Assembly: GCF_002582035.1 (NCBI RefSeq)
Contig: NZ_NUQE01000001.1
Span: 27,154-91,153 of the forward strand
Direction: 5' to 3'
DNA length: 64,000 nucleotides
DNA from: Bacillus pseudomycoides
Lineage (GTDB): Bacteria; Bacillota; Bacilli; Bacillales; Bacillaceae_G
Shown piece by piece: positions 8,559 to 16,689 of the stretch. The number at the start of each line of letters is the position of its first letter. Positions within the stretch are counted from its first letter, which is position 1. The position numbers and the translations under genes are program-made. The notes beneath the pieces were generated by a model. It searched no databases. It worked only from the letters and a program-made list of their open reading frames with translations, and was not told where the DNA came from.

Positions 8559-8572
8559 CAACCGATCGGTTG
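8559..8572. promoter_or_regulatory. Perfect 14-bp palindrome upstream of yppF
   Basis: CAACCGATCGGTTG is a perfect inverted repeat about 115 bp before the yppF start, in otherwise AT-rich DNA. Its size and symmetry resemble a TetR-type operator. No regulator gene is adjacent, so this is only a candidate. Confidence 0.35.
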
Positions 8573-8685
8573 ATAAAGTTATACAAATTACCTTTGTGTA
8601 AAATTTAAATTTTCAAAAAAATAAAAAAGTAAACGTTTTTATGCTACCATTATATAGAAAAGATTCTTATAGGGGAGGAATCAGC

Positions 8686-8895
8686 ATGATGTTAGGGGAT
8701 TTAAAACAAGATTTTTTCGAAAAAAAAGGATATGAACCTGAGGATTTGAATGAGTTACTTGATTTTGCAAGACATTCTTATCTACAAGGGAAAATTTGCT
8801 TATCAGAGTATAGAAGTGTAACACGTGAACTAGAAACAATTGGAGCTACAAAACCAGCTTACGAAACTGATAAAAATATCGTGACAGAAGTATAA
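8686..8895 (+). CDS. yppF: YppF family protein
   Basis: 69-residue cytosolic protein of unknown function. The segment KKGYEPEDLNELLDFARHSY followed by YRSVTRELETIGATKP is the family signature. I choose the ATG at 8686 because GGGGAGGAA lies eight bases upstream; an upstream ATG at 8641 has no ribosome site. It is transcribed opposite to its yppE and yppG neighbours. The TAA stop (8893-8895) is shared with the end of the following repeat. Confidence 0.8.
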   Translation: MMLGDLKQDFFEKKGYEPEDLNELLDFARHSYLQGKICLSEYRSVTRELETIGATKPAYETDKNIVTEV

Positions 8896-9046
8896 AGTGA
8901 AACTTCCATTAGTGAGGGATTCTTCATCCTCCACTGATGAGAAGGCCGCCCAATCTGGCACATACCAGCAGTTGTTCCTCACCTATCTTCTTCGTTTCTC
9001 TCTGCATCTTAAGGTGGGGAATCTTACTGCCCGCAAATAGCGAAAA
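8894..9046 (+). repeat. bcr1-like repeat overlapping the yppF stop
   Basis: Starts at ATAAAGTGAAACTTCC, contains the CCGCCCAATCTGG box and ACCTATCTTCTTCG...AAGGTGGGG, and ends near GCAAATAGCG. Several arms have diverged (TTAGTGAGGG versus CCTCCACTGA), so it is an ageing copy. Confidence 0.75.
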
Positions 9047-9072
9047 AAATAAGAGGGGTTCTCCCCTCTTAT
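9042..9072 (-). terminator. Intrinsic terminator of yppE
   Basis: ATAAGAGGGG/CCCCTCTTAT hairpin followed on the minus strand by TTTTTTTCG. Confidence 0.85.
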
Positions 9073-9422
9073 CACTTACATTGTTCTAAAATATTTTGTA
9101 ATGTATAATGAATCGCCTGATGTGTTTCATAAAAACGCTTCCCATTCATTTTCTGTGCAAAACACTGTAAAGAATTGCTTTGTAAATTTGTACATACTTG
9201 TTCAATTTGCTGTACATGTATATATTTTGGCTTTGCTCGATACAACCAATCAAGCGCGAGTCGTTTCCATTCTTCTAATCCTTCATCTACTAAGGACACA
9301 AATGGCTTTATATCATGATAAAAGTCAAACTCAAGTTCTCCACTTTCTCTTTTTTTTATAATTGTTTCATCATTATATTGAATTATTTTTTTTGTCGCTT
9401 CAATCAATGCTATATATTTCAC
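9072..9422 (-). CDS. yppE: YppE (DUF1798)
   Basis: Helical cytosolic protein of unknown function, 116 residues, recognised by FDFYHDIKPFV, then KPKYIHVQQIEQV and the C-terminal KRFYETHQAIHYTLQNIL. No ATG starts the frame. I use the GTG at 9420-9422 because AGGTGG lies five bases upstream; a GTG three codons earlier overlaps that site. It is followed by a strong terminator and forms a pair with yppD. Confidence 0.8.
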   Translation of the reverse strand: MKYIALIEATKKIIQYNDETIIKKRESGELEFDFYHDIKPFVSLVDEGLEEWKRLALDWLYRAKPKYIHVQQIEQVCTNLQSNSLQCFAQKMNGKRFYETHQAIHYTLQNILEQCK

Positions 9423-9435
9423 TATTTCCACCTAC

Positions 9436-9678
9436 TTATATACTAACTGCCACTACATGAAACGCTTGTATCCAGTTACCTTTTTCTTCATGATGCAATA
9501 ATTTTGCTTCCATATGCTTTATATGCATTTCCATTACCTCTACTTTATTAACTACAAATTCTCTTTTATCCTTAAGCGCATGATTAACTCTCAGCGACAC
9601 ATTCATTTCAAGCAAATCAAGCGTATTTAACATCTGATCCATTTTTTTCATTACATCTTCTTTCTGAACCATTTTCAT
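9436..9678 (-). CDS. yppD: YppD-like small protein
   Basis: Short helical protein (80 residues from the ATG at 9678) with a heptad-like pattern that may form a coiled coil and no membrane segment. It is assigned to YppD mainly by position between yppE and the sspM-like gene. The best ribosome site is GGGAGG, 10 bases before ATG 9678; GTG 9687 and TTG 9684 are too close to it but remain possible. Function unknown. Confidence 0.65.
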   Translation of the reverse strand: MKMVQKEDVMKKMDQMLNTLDLLEMNVSLRVNHALKDKREFVVNKVEVMEMHIKHMEAKLLHHEEKGNWIQAFHVVAVSI

Positions 9679-9840
9679 CTTCAACACGCCTCCCTCTTTG
9701 CTTTCCTTTTGTCATGTTAATTCGACAGCTCCTTTTTCGCTCCTGCATGCTTGACAAAACTAGTTTTAATTCGGCAAAGAAAGTGATTTTTTGTATGAAG
9801 TTTATGAAAGTGGCAACAATACGAAAGGGAGGTGTTGACA

Positions 9841-9948
9841 ATGGCTAAAAGCAAAAATGAAAACAAGAAAAAACAAACTCAAAACAAACAAAACAAACCA
9901 GAAACAGGAAATCCAAAATTAGATGGACCAAATTTCCCTGCTACATAA
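9841..9948 (+). CDS. sspM: SspM-like small acid-soluble spore protein
   Basis: 35-residue basic peptide made mostly of Lys, Asn and Gln, ending in NPKLDGPNFPAT. The ending resembles the LGGPNRPST tail of B. subtilis SspM, and the position between yppD and yppC is the same. It is probably made in the forespore. GGGAGGTG lies six bases before the ATG. The stop codon (9946-9948) is formed inside the ATAAA end of the next repeat. It is too short for standard gene callers. Confidence 0.75.
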   Translation: MAKSKNENKKKQTQNKQNKPETGNPKLDGPNFPAT

Positions 9949-10073
9949 AGTGAAACTTCTTTTCATGGAAACGGTTTTCTTCCATGAAAAGTTAGTTGAA
10001 CCAATCGGGCTCTTACGGTTGGTTTGATTTCCTCTCCACTCTCACTTCTTACCAATCGTTTGAGCGGGGTAAA
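9945..10073 (+). repeat. bcr1-like repeat, second subtype, first of a tandem pair
   Basis: Begins ATAAAGTGAAACTTC at the sspM stop. It has the hairpin CTTTTCATGGAA/TTCCATGAAAAG, the AACCAATCGGGCTCTTACGG box, and ends at GCGGGGTAAA, where the next copy begins. It pairs in sequence with the minus-strand copy at 7885-8024. Confidence 0.75.
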
Positions 10074-10165
10074 GTGAAACTTCCATCAGTGGGCGCTTTC
10101 CCCATTGATGGTTAGTTGAACCAATCGGGCTCTTACAGCTTGTTTAACTTTCTTCCCGCTTTTCA
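10070..10165 (+). repeat. bcr1-like repeat, second of a tandem pair
   Basis: Starts GTAAAGTGAAACTTCCATCAG directly at the end of the previous copy, so the two share a short boundary. It has the CCCATTGATGG arm and the GAACCAATCGGGCTCTTACAG box. Confidence 0.7.
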
Positions 10166-10182
10166 TAAAGCGGGATTTTTTT
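10154..10182 (+). terminator. Intrinsic terminator after sspM, built from a repeat end
   Basis: CCCGCTTTT/AAAGCGGG hairpin followed by ATTTTTTTATT on the plus strand. It lies at the end of the tandem repeats and would stop transcripts from sspM. Confidence 0.7.
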
Positions 10183-10207
10183 ATTATATCATGAATTCCG
10201 AATTCTG

Positions 10208-11209
10208 TTAAAAAAGGCTGTTGAGTGAAGCAAACAAGTGTAATTGCTTTTGTTTGTGTAAAAACCATTCTGTAATATCAATGTCTATTTTCGGTTCTTC
10301 AAACAAAAACAATTCCTCTATATTCATTCCTGACTGAAACCAATCTTTCTCTGCATCACGATGATGTGGGATGACAGAAAATACATCGCGAAGCTGAGGA
10401 GTATCTTGCTCCTTAAAAGTAGGGAAGTATTGTTCATAATCTAACCTCGCCCCCGTATGAACTGTTTGAGAAGAAAATGTATAAAACGAATCCTTATAAG
10501 TCGGATGAAATAGTAGCCATGCTAATCGTTTCCCTAGCTCAATTCTCTTTATTAATGTTTCGAACTGACGTACGGAGAAACCATATAACTTTCCATTTAC
10601 TGTTGGAAATATCACTGCACTAAAATGAAACAATTCTTGAAATTTGAATAATAATGTTTGGAATACATGCTTTTGATAAAAAGGATGCTCAATTACCGGT
10701 TTTTGGATGATATGTTGTTCATTAATAATAAGAGCCGTCATAAGTCGATCCTCATTTTTTTGATTCCAAAAATAATTCCATTCTACTTCCATAAATATCG
10801 AAACAGAAAATGTTTGCAACAAATGAAACAGAGGTTTTTCCATTTGTCTACTATATTCATACAATAACAGCTGCGGATATGCATCTAAAAAAATAAGCCA
10901 ATTTGCACGTTCATATGTAAGAAATAATTGTTTACGTATCTCCTTGGATAAAACTTTTGGATAATATTTTCCCTCTAAATCTGTCATATTCCAGCCTGCA
11001 TTTCGGGATACCATACTGGCTAAAAATGACCAACGAATTTCTTTATTGCGTTCATAATATTCTTTATAAGCATGCGTACGCGAAATATTATCAACATTAA
11101 CAAGAAGAGTTTGTTGCTCAATACGATGCACGAGCTCTTGCTCTTCTTTTGTATAGGAAGCAACCTTCCTTTTTTGTCTTATTTTTTCATATTCGCTTTG
11201 TGCAAACAT
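10208..11209 (-). CDS. yppC: YppC (DUF2515)
   Basis: 333-residue protein of unknown function, predicted soluble, recognised by NISRTHAYKEYYERNKEIRW (in pieces), MVSRNAGWNMTDLEG and the HPTYKDSFYTFSSQTVHTGARLDYE region that define the YppC/DUF2515 family. It is divergent from recU, as in B. subtilis, and they share a 100-bp promoter region. GGGGTGAG precedes the ATG at 11207-11209. Confidence 0.85.
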   Translation of the reverse strand: MFAQSEYEKIRQKRKVASYTKEEQELVHRIEQQTLLVNVDNISRTHAYKEYYERNKEIRWSFLASMVSRNAGWNMTDLEGKYYPKVLSKEIRKQLFLTYERANWLIFLDAYPQLLLYEYSRQMEKPLFHLLQTFSVSIFMEVEWNYFWNQKNEDRLMTALIINEQHIIQKPVIEHPFYQKHVFQTLLFKFQELFHFSAVIFPTVNGKLYGFSVRQFETLIKRIELGKRLAWLLFHPTYKDSFYTFSSQTVHTGARLDYEQYFPTFKEQDTPQLRDVFSVIPHHRDAEKDWFQSGMNIEELFLFEEPKIDIDITEWFLHKQKQLHLFASLNSLF

Positions 11210-11263
11210 AATGTTCTCACCCCTTCTCTATATTCAAAAAAATCGCCTATTTTTCATTTTTTT

Positions 11264-11272
11264 TGATATAAT
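11264..11272 (+). promoter_or_regulatory. Extended -10 promoter of recU-ponA
   Basis: TGATATAAT (extended -10) 40 bp before the recU start, with no good -35 box. Confidence 0.5.
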
Positions 11273-11314
11273 CACCTTTGTAAGTGATTCTATGCCAGTT
11301 GGAGTGGACAAACC

Positions 11315-11917
11315 ATGACCATTCGTTACCCAAACGGAAAAAAATATAATGGAACGCAGCAAACTCATGATGTACCTACAAGCAAACATACTTATAGTAA
11401 TAGAGGTATGTCACTTGAAGAGGAACTAAATGAAACAAACCAGTACTATTTAACGCATAATATTGCTTGCGTCCATAAAAAGCCCACCCCTCTTCAAATT
11501 GTAAAAGTCGATTATCCGAAGCGAAGTGCTGCTGTGATTAAAGAAGCGTACTTTAAACAACCTTCTACAACCGATTACAACGGTGTATACAAAGGTAAAC
11601 ACATTGACTTTGAAGCGAAAGAAACGAAAAATAAAACAAGCTTTCCACTACAAAACTTCCACCTTCACCAAATTAAACATATGAAGCAAGTATTAGCTCA
11701 TGGTGGTATTGCATTTGTTATTATTAAATTTACACTTTACGATGAATTTTATTTACTAGAAGCAAAACAAATCATTACATTTTGGAATCGACAGGAAACT
11801 GGTGGACGTAAATCAATAACAAAACAAGAAGTGGGAGAGCTTGGGTACTTATTACCGTGCGGTTATCACCCTCGCATTGATTATATTCATGTACTAGACA
11901 CACTTTATTTTTCGTGA
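11315..11917 (+). CDS. recU: Holliday-junction resolvase RecU
   Basis: Metal-dependent endonuclease that cuts four-way DNA junctions in recombination and chromosome segregation, 200 residues. The catalytic block [22 protein letters not shown] (shown here in overview: D, then D-x-E-x-K) is almost identical to the B. subtilis enzyme, followed by the [12 protein letters not shown] stalk region. GGAGTGG precedes the ATG. It is followed 65 bp later by ponA, the classic recU-ponA pair. Confidence 0.97.
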   Translation: MTIRYPNGKKYNGTQQTHDVPTSKHTYSNRGMSLEEELNETNQYYLTHNIACVHKKPTPLQIVKVDYPKRSAAVIKEAYFKQPSTTDYNGVYKGKHIDFEAKETKNKTSFPLQNFHLHQIKHMKQVLAHGGIAFVIIKFTLYDEFYLLEAKQIITFWNRQETGGRKSITKQEVGELGYLLPCGYHPRIDYIHVLDTLYFS

Positions 11918-11982
11918 TAGAGTCAACAATAAGGCTCATTTTTCGACTTTTGGGGAGGAAATGAAAGGTAGGAGAAAGTATA

Positions 11983-14610
11983 ATGTCAGAAAATTATCGT
12001 TCTCGTGAAGAACGAAAACACGCTAAAAAACAGAAACAAGAACAGCCTAAAAAAGCGAAACCAAAGAAAAAAGGTTCGTTTCTACGGAAATTTCTAATCA
12101 CTTGCTTAATAGTCGGCATTGTGGCACTAATAGCTGGGGTTTCTGCTTTCTTTATTATAATAAAGGATGCTCCAAAATTAGATAAAGCGAAACTTGAAGT
12201 TCCATTATCAACAAAATTTTATGATAAAGACGGAAATTTCGTATATGAATATGGCGCTGAAAAGCGAACAAAGGTCACATATGATCAAATTCCAAAAGTA
12301 GTAGAAGATGCCTTCCTAGCTACAGAAGATTCACGTTTTTATGAGCACCATGGAATTGATTTTAGGCGTACTGCAAAAGCAATTTTCTCAAACTTGACTA
12401 GTGACTCCGGTACTCAAGGTGGTAGTACAATTACACAGCAAGTTATTAAAAACTATTACCTAACACCGGAACAAACAATAAAACGTAAAGTACAAGAATG
12501 GTATTTAGCTTACAAGTTAGAGCAGCAATATTCAAAACATGAAATTCTAGAAATGTACTTAAACAAAATTAACCTAGGTAACCGTTCTTACGGTATTGCA
12601 ACAGCTGCAAAAAATTATTATGGAAAAGAATTAAAAGATTTAACATTACCTGAGGCAGCGATGCTTGCAGGATTACCACAAGGTCCTAGTATTTATGATC
12701 CGACAAAACCAGAAAACGTGAAGGCCGCAACAGAACGACGCGATACAGTATTATATTTAATGAACCGACATGGCTATATCACGAAGAAAGAAATGGAAGA
12801 TGCGAAGAAAGTCCCAGTGACGGAAGGCCTTCAGCCGTCTCAAGAAGCAACACAAATGCCTTATCAAGGATTCTTAGATGCCGCTGTAAAAGAAATCGAA
12901 GCACAAATCCCTAATGTCAACATTGGCTCTGATGGACTATCTATTTACACAACGTTAGATCCAAAAGCTCAGGATTATGCAGATAAAATGATGAACACAG
13001 AAGAAATCATTAACTATCCGGATGAAAAATTCCAGGGTGCATTCGTATTCATGGATACGAACTCAGGCGAAGTTCGCGCAATCGGTAGCGGACGCGGTGA
13101 AAATAAAGCAACATTTAAAGGACATAACATGGCTATTGACTCAGAACGCCAAGTAGGTTCTACAATGAAGCCAGTTTTTGATTACGGCCCTGCTATTGAA
13201 TATAAGCAATGGTCAACATATCATCAAATTGACGATTCGCCGTATAAATATTCAACAGGACAAGAGGTTCGAAATTTTGATAACGGCCACAAAGGTCCAA
13301 TGTCAATGCGCGATGCATTAGCACAGTCTCGTAACGTACCTGCTGTAAAAACGGCTAAAGAAGTTGGTATAAGTAAAGCACAAACTTTCGCTGAAGGACT
13401 TGGTTTTACATTTGGAGCAGATGGTGCCCAAGAATCAACAGCAATCGGTAGTAATTCCGCTTCTCCTCTTACAGTTGCAGGAGCATATGCATCATTCGGA
13501 GACGGTGGTGTATATCATAAACCACACTTTGTAACAAAAGTTGTGTATCCTGATGGTAAAGAAGTGAACTTTACACCAAAAGGAAAGCGAGTTATGAAAG
13601 ATTACACAGCATATATGACTACAGATATGCTTCGTACTGTTGTGGATTCTGGTACTGGTACAAAAGCAAATGTTCCATCATTAGACGTTGCTGGTAAAAC
13701 AGGGACAACAAACTATGATTCAAAAGAACTAAGAGATACTGGTTTCCCTTCTTCTGGAAGTCCTGATAGTTGGTTTGCAGGCTATACACCAGAATATACG
13801 ATGGCTGTATGGACTGGGTATAATAAACGAACTGAAGGCTATGTTGACAAAAATTCATCAGCGATCGCACAGCGTATGTTTAAAGCGATGATGAGTGAAT
13901 TTGGAACTGATACATCTCGTTTTGAAATGCCAAGCAGTGTAGAACGCGAAGGTAATGAACTTTACGTTAAAGGCGCGAAAAAAGATGCTGTTCCAAAAAT
14001 CAACGTAGATGCACCAACTGGGCTAAATGCATCATATGATGCTGCATCGCAGACTATTGCATTAAGTTGGTCTGGCTCATCTGATTCAGACTCCTACGCT
14101 GTAACCTATAAAGGTAGTGATGGTTCTAGCGGTAGTGCAAAAGTAAGTGGCACAAGTGCAACCATTAGCGGTGCAAAACCTGGTGTTACGTATACTATTT
14201 CACTCGTTTCGAAAAAGGGTAATAGTTCTAGTGACCCTGTAACAGCGACGGTAGTAGTACCTGGTGATGATGCTAATAAAAAAGCTGAAGAAGATGCTGC
14301 TAAGAAAAAGGCTGAAGAAGATGCCGCTAAGAAAGCTGAACAAGATAAAGAGAAACAAAATCAAAACAACGGAAACACCACTCCAGGTGAAGGAAACACC
14401 ACTCCGGGTGGAGGAAACACCACTCCAGGTGAAGGAAATAACCCACCAGGCGGAGGAAATACCACACCAGGCGGAGGAACCACACCGGGTGGAGGAAATA
14501 CCACACCAGGTGGAGGAAATACCACACCGGGTGGAGGAACCACACCGGGTGAAGGAAATCATCCGAATCCACCAGCAGACGGTGGAAATCCAAATAAACC
14601 GACTCAGTAA
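11983..14610 (+). CDS. ponA: Class A penicillin-binding protein 1a/1b
   Basis: Bifunctional peptidoglycan glycosyltransferase and transpeptidase, 875 residues. Order: basic cytosolic tail (1-35), one membrane segment (about 36-60), GT51 domain with catalytic EDSRFYEHHGID (E115), transpeptidase with STMK (S393), SRN and KTGTT (K572), a fibronectin type III-like domain (about 678-758), an alanine/lysine coiled stretch, and a Gly/Asn/Thr/Pro repeat tail with units such as GGGNTTPGEGN. It is the main PBP for cell elongation and division and is known to interact with GpsB. AGGAGAAAG precedes the ATG. The tail is longer and more repetitive than in B. subtilis. Confidence 0.97.
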   Translation: MSENYRSREERKHAKKQKQEQPKKAKPKKKGSFLRKFLITCLIVGIVALIAGVSAFFIIIKDAPKLDKAKLEVPLSTKFYDKDGNFVYEYGAEKRTKVTYDQIPKVVEDAFLATEDSRFYEHHGIDFRRTAKAIFSNLTSDSGTQGGSTITQQVIKNYYLTPEQTIKRKVQEWYLAYKLEQQYSKHEILEMYLNKINLGNRSYGIATAAKNYYGKELKDLTLPEAAMLAGLPQGPSIYDPTKPENVKAATERRDTVLYLMNRHGYITKKEMEDAKKVPVTEGLQPSQEATQMPYQGFLDAAVKEIEAQIPNVNIGSDGLSIYTTLDPKAQDYADKMMNTEEIINYPDEKFQGAFVFMDTNSGEVRAIGSGRGENKATFKGHNMAIDSERQVGSTMKPVFDYGPAIEYKQWSTYHQIDDSPYKYSTGQEVRNFDNGHKGPMSMRDALAQSRNVPAVKTAKEVGISKAQTFAEGLGFTFGADGAQESTAIGSNSASPLTVAGAYASFGDGGVYHKPHFVTKVVYPDGKEVNFTPKGKRVMKDYTAYMTTDMLRTVVDSGTGTKANVPSLDVAGKTGTTNYDSKELRDTGFPSSGSPDSWFAGYTPEYTMAVWTGYNKRTEGYVDKNSSAIAQRMFKAMMSEFGTDTSRFEMPSSVEREGNELYVKGAKKDAVPKINVDAPTGLNASYDAASQTIALSWSGSSDSDSYAVTYKGSDGSSGSAKVSGTSATISGAKPGVTYTISLVSKKGNSSSDPVTATVVVPGDDANKKAEEDAAKKKAEEDAAKKAEQDKEKQNQNNGNTTPGEGNTTPGGGNTTPGEGNNPPGGGNTTPGGGTTPGGGNTTPGGGNTTPGGGTTPGEGNHPNPPADGGNPNKPTQ
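14371..14563. repeat. 15/12-bp tandem repeats in the ponA tail
   Basis: Units of the form GGAAATACCACACCAGGC (plus shorter versions) repeat about twelve times and encode GGGNTTPG/E motifs. They are in frame and probably vary in number between strains. Confidence 0.85.
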
Positions 14611-14638
14611 CAACTGATAGGAAACTAAACATGAATAA

Positions 14639-14678
14639 AAAAGAAGCCATCTTCTCTACCGAGAAGATGGCTTCTTTT
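14639..14678. terminator. Bidirectional terminator shared by ponA and ypoC
   Basis: AAGAAGCCATCTTCTC/GAGAAGATGGCTTCTT, A-rich before and T-rich after on both strands. It also encodes the last seven residues and the stop of ypoC. Confidence 0.9.
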
Positions 14679-15171
14679 GCATAATGAGTACTCTTACATA
14701 TAATTTTTCCAATTCTTCATATAACTGTGTCAGCTGAATAAAAGAATGATAATGATCTGGCTGTTTCATAATAAATAAAAAACGTTCCATAAAGTTAACT
14801 GGCTTTTTTTCTAGCCTTTCTATTTGTTCATTCATATTCTGTAAACTCACAACAGGTGTTCCATTCATCCAGTGTAAAATTGATAACAGATGTCCTGCAA
14901 AGCGTACCATCGGATCCTTTGCTTCTTTTTTACTTCGATTTCGAAATAGTATAGAAATCTCTTCTTTTTCTTCTTTCCATAAGCTTAATACAGTAGAAAT
15001 ACTCATTTCGATCTCATTCCATGGCTTATATCGCTGATCGATATCAAAGAGAAAGCACGTCTCTTTTAAAAGCTCTCCAAATGATTTTTCTGCATTGTAT
15101 TCAATAACAGTCTCTTCTTCAAAGAAAAGACTGCACCGAAAATCACTTGGTATTTCAAGTACTTGCTTCAT
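14656..15171 (-). CDS. ypoC: YpoC family protein
   Basis: 171-residue soluble protein of unknown function found downstream of nth in Bacillus. Family-like segments are RYKPWNEIEMSISTVL and KPVNFMERFLFIMKQPDHYHSFIQL. It overlaps nth by 4 bp (ATGA), so the two are translationally coupled. Its C terminus (KKPSSR) is encoded by the shared terminator hairpin. Confidence 0.8.
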   Translation of the reverse strand: MKQVLEIPSDFRCSLFFEEETVIEYNAEKSFGELLKETCFLFDIDQRYKPWNEIEMSISTVLSLWKEEKEEISILFRNRSKKEAKDPMVRFAGHLLSILHWMNGTPVVSLQNMNEQIERLEKKPVNFMERFLFIMKQPDHYHSFIQLTQLYEELEKLYVRVLIMQKKPSSR

Positions 15172-15824
15172 TTCTTCTCCTTCTCTCTCATGCGTTTCTT
15201 ACCTTCACGACATAGCTCTAATAGCCTGCATTCTTCGCACTGGGGACGCTGTGCCTTGCAGTGATAGCGTCCAAAGAAAATCATACGATGATGTGTTACA
15301 CCCCACTCCTCCATCGGTACCTTCTTCATTAATGTCTTCTCTACTTCTAATACAGAATCTTTCCATTTACAAAAGGCAAGTCGTTTACTAACGCGCTCTA
15401 CATGCGTATCAACCGCAATGGCTGGAATACCAAATGCAACGGAGACAACAACGTTTGCTGTTTTTCGTCCTACACCTGGTAACTTCGTTAACTCATCTCT
15501 ATCTTGCGGTACTTCTCCACCGTATTCATCAATAAGCATACGGCATAGCTTTTGAATATTTTTCGCCTTATTCCGATACAAACCAATAGAACGAATATCC
15601 TGCTGCAATTCTTCTAAAGACACGCTTAAATAATCTTCTGGTGTTTTATATTTTTGAAATAAATTTTTTGTTACTTTATTTACAAGAACATCCGTACACT
15701 GTGCAGATAGCGCTACCGCAATAACAAGTTCAAATGCGTTGTCATGATTAAGTTCACAATGCGCTTCTGGATACATTTCTCCCATTACATCAAGGCAATG
15801 TCTAATTTGTGTTTTGTTTAGCAT
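15168..15824 (-). CDS. nth: Endonuclease III
   Basis: DNA glycosylase/AP lyase that removes oxidised pyrimidines in base-excision repair, 218 residues. It has the helix-hairpin-helix LPGVGRKTANVV with the catalytic Lys, the catalytic Asp in VDTHVERVSKRL and the C-terminal [4Fe-4S] cysteines (C-x6-C-x2-C-x5-C, in CKAQRPQCEECRLLELC). It lies between dnaD and ypoC in a compact operon as in B. subtilis. Confidence 0.97.
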   Translation of the reverse strand: MLNKTQIRHCLDVMGEMYPEAHCELNHDNAFELVIAVALSAQCTDVLVNKVTKNLFQKYKTPEDYLSVSLEELQQDIRSIGLYRNKAKNIQKLCRMLIDEYGGEVPQDRDELTKLPGVGRKTANVVVSVAFGIPAIAVDTHVERVSKRLAFCKWKDSVLEVEKTLMKKVPMEEWGVTHHRMIFFGRYHCKAQRPQCEECRLLELCREGKKRMREKEKK

Positions 15825-15839
15825 TTTTTCCTCCTACCA

Positions 15840-16547
15840 TTATTGCTCTAGCCAATTATAAAACGGCACCTTTCCTGTATACTTCGTTTCTTGGCGTGAT
15901 ACTTGCTGATTTCGTTGCTGATTTTCTCTAAATTTCCGCCCTTGATTCTGTGCTTGATCAACCGTTTTAATTCCGTTCTTCTTCCATTCAAACAATATGC
16001 GATCGATATAACGAAAGTTCAACTTTCCACTCATAACTGCTTCGCGAAGAGCAGTTTGAATTAAAAGTGGATCATGCTGATCCTGATCTTGCCACATTGC
16101 TAATGTCTCACATTCAAATGGAGATAATGGTCTGCCAAATTCATGCTCAAACACTGTATATAAATTGATTTGTAATTGTTTTTGTTCTCGCTCTTCCTCT
16201 TCAATATTTTCACTCATTAAAAAGTGTAATATCTTTTCCCAAAGAGGCTGTAATGAGTAGCTTTCACAAATCATTGCCGCGGATTTCTGTCCTCCTTCTA
16301 ACGCTAAAAAACCTTTTTGGATTAACGCTTGAATAATCTCCATACACTTTGTCTGCGTAATGGTCATCCGCTCTGCAATTTCTCCTGGTGTTGGGAAAGT
16401 GTTTCCCGATTCTAAAAATGTATGCACATGAAGCAGTACCATAAACTCTACCTCATTTAAACCGAGTTTTTTATAGTGCATCATTAATAATTTTGGAATC
16501 GCAATGCTTCCTTGTTCAAACCACTCTAACATGATTTTCTTCTTCAT
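15840..16547 (-). CDS. dnaD: DNA replication initiation protein DnaD
   Basis: Primosome component that helps DnaA and DnaB load the replicative helicase. The N-terminal winged-helix domain (MLHVHTFLESGNTFPTPGEIAE region) is followed by the DDBH2/DnaD domain (FEHEFGRPLSPFECETLAMW and YIDRILFEWKKNGIKT, near the C terminus). I choose the ATG at 16547 because AGGTG lies seven bases upstream; a TTG two codons earlier is too close. The B. subtilis order has asnS just upstream, which is absent here. Confidence 0.95.
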   Translation of the reverse strand: MKKKIMLEWFEQGSIAIPKLLMMHYKKLGLNEVEFMVLLHVHTFLESGNTFPTPGEIAERMTITQTKCMEIIQALIQKGFLALEGGQKSAAMICESYSLQPLWEKILHFLMSENIEEEEREQKQLQINLYTVFEHEFGRPLSPFECETLAMWQDQDQHDPLLIQTALREAVMSGKLNFRYIDRILFEWKKNGIKTVDQAQNQGRKFRENQQRNQQVSRQETKYTGKVPFYNWLEQ

Positions 16548-16610
16548 AATCAAACACCTCGCTTTCTAGTATAACACACCTCTTCACATTTCTTTTTGGC
16601 ACAATTCGTC

Positions 16611-16637
16611 AAAAAAACCTCCCTACTGAGAGGGAGG
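16611..16637 (-). terminator. Intrinsic terminator of aspB
   Basis: CCTCCCT/AGGGAGG hairpin followed on the minus strand by TTTTTTTGACG. It separates aspB from dnaD. Confidence 0.85.
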
Positions 16638-16689
16638 CATCATTTGAACTGTCTAAGACAATTGACAAAGATAGAAATGAAAGAGCTAC

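Noticed and set aside
9617-9841. Minus-strand frame of 74 codons overlapping yppD
   Set aside because: It overlaps yppD and the sspM promoter region, and has no conserved feature.
14200-14650. Several antisense frames over the ponA tail
   Set aside because: Repetitive Gly/Pro codons leave all frames open; there is no ribosome site.
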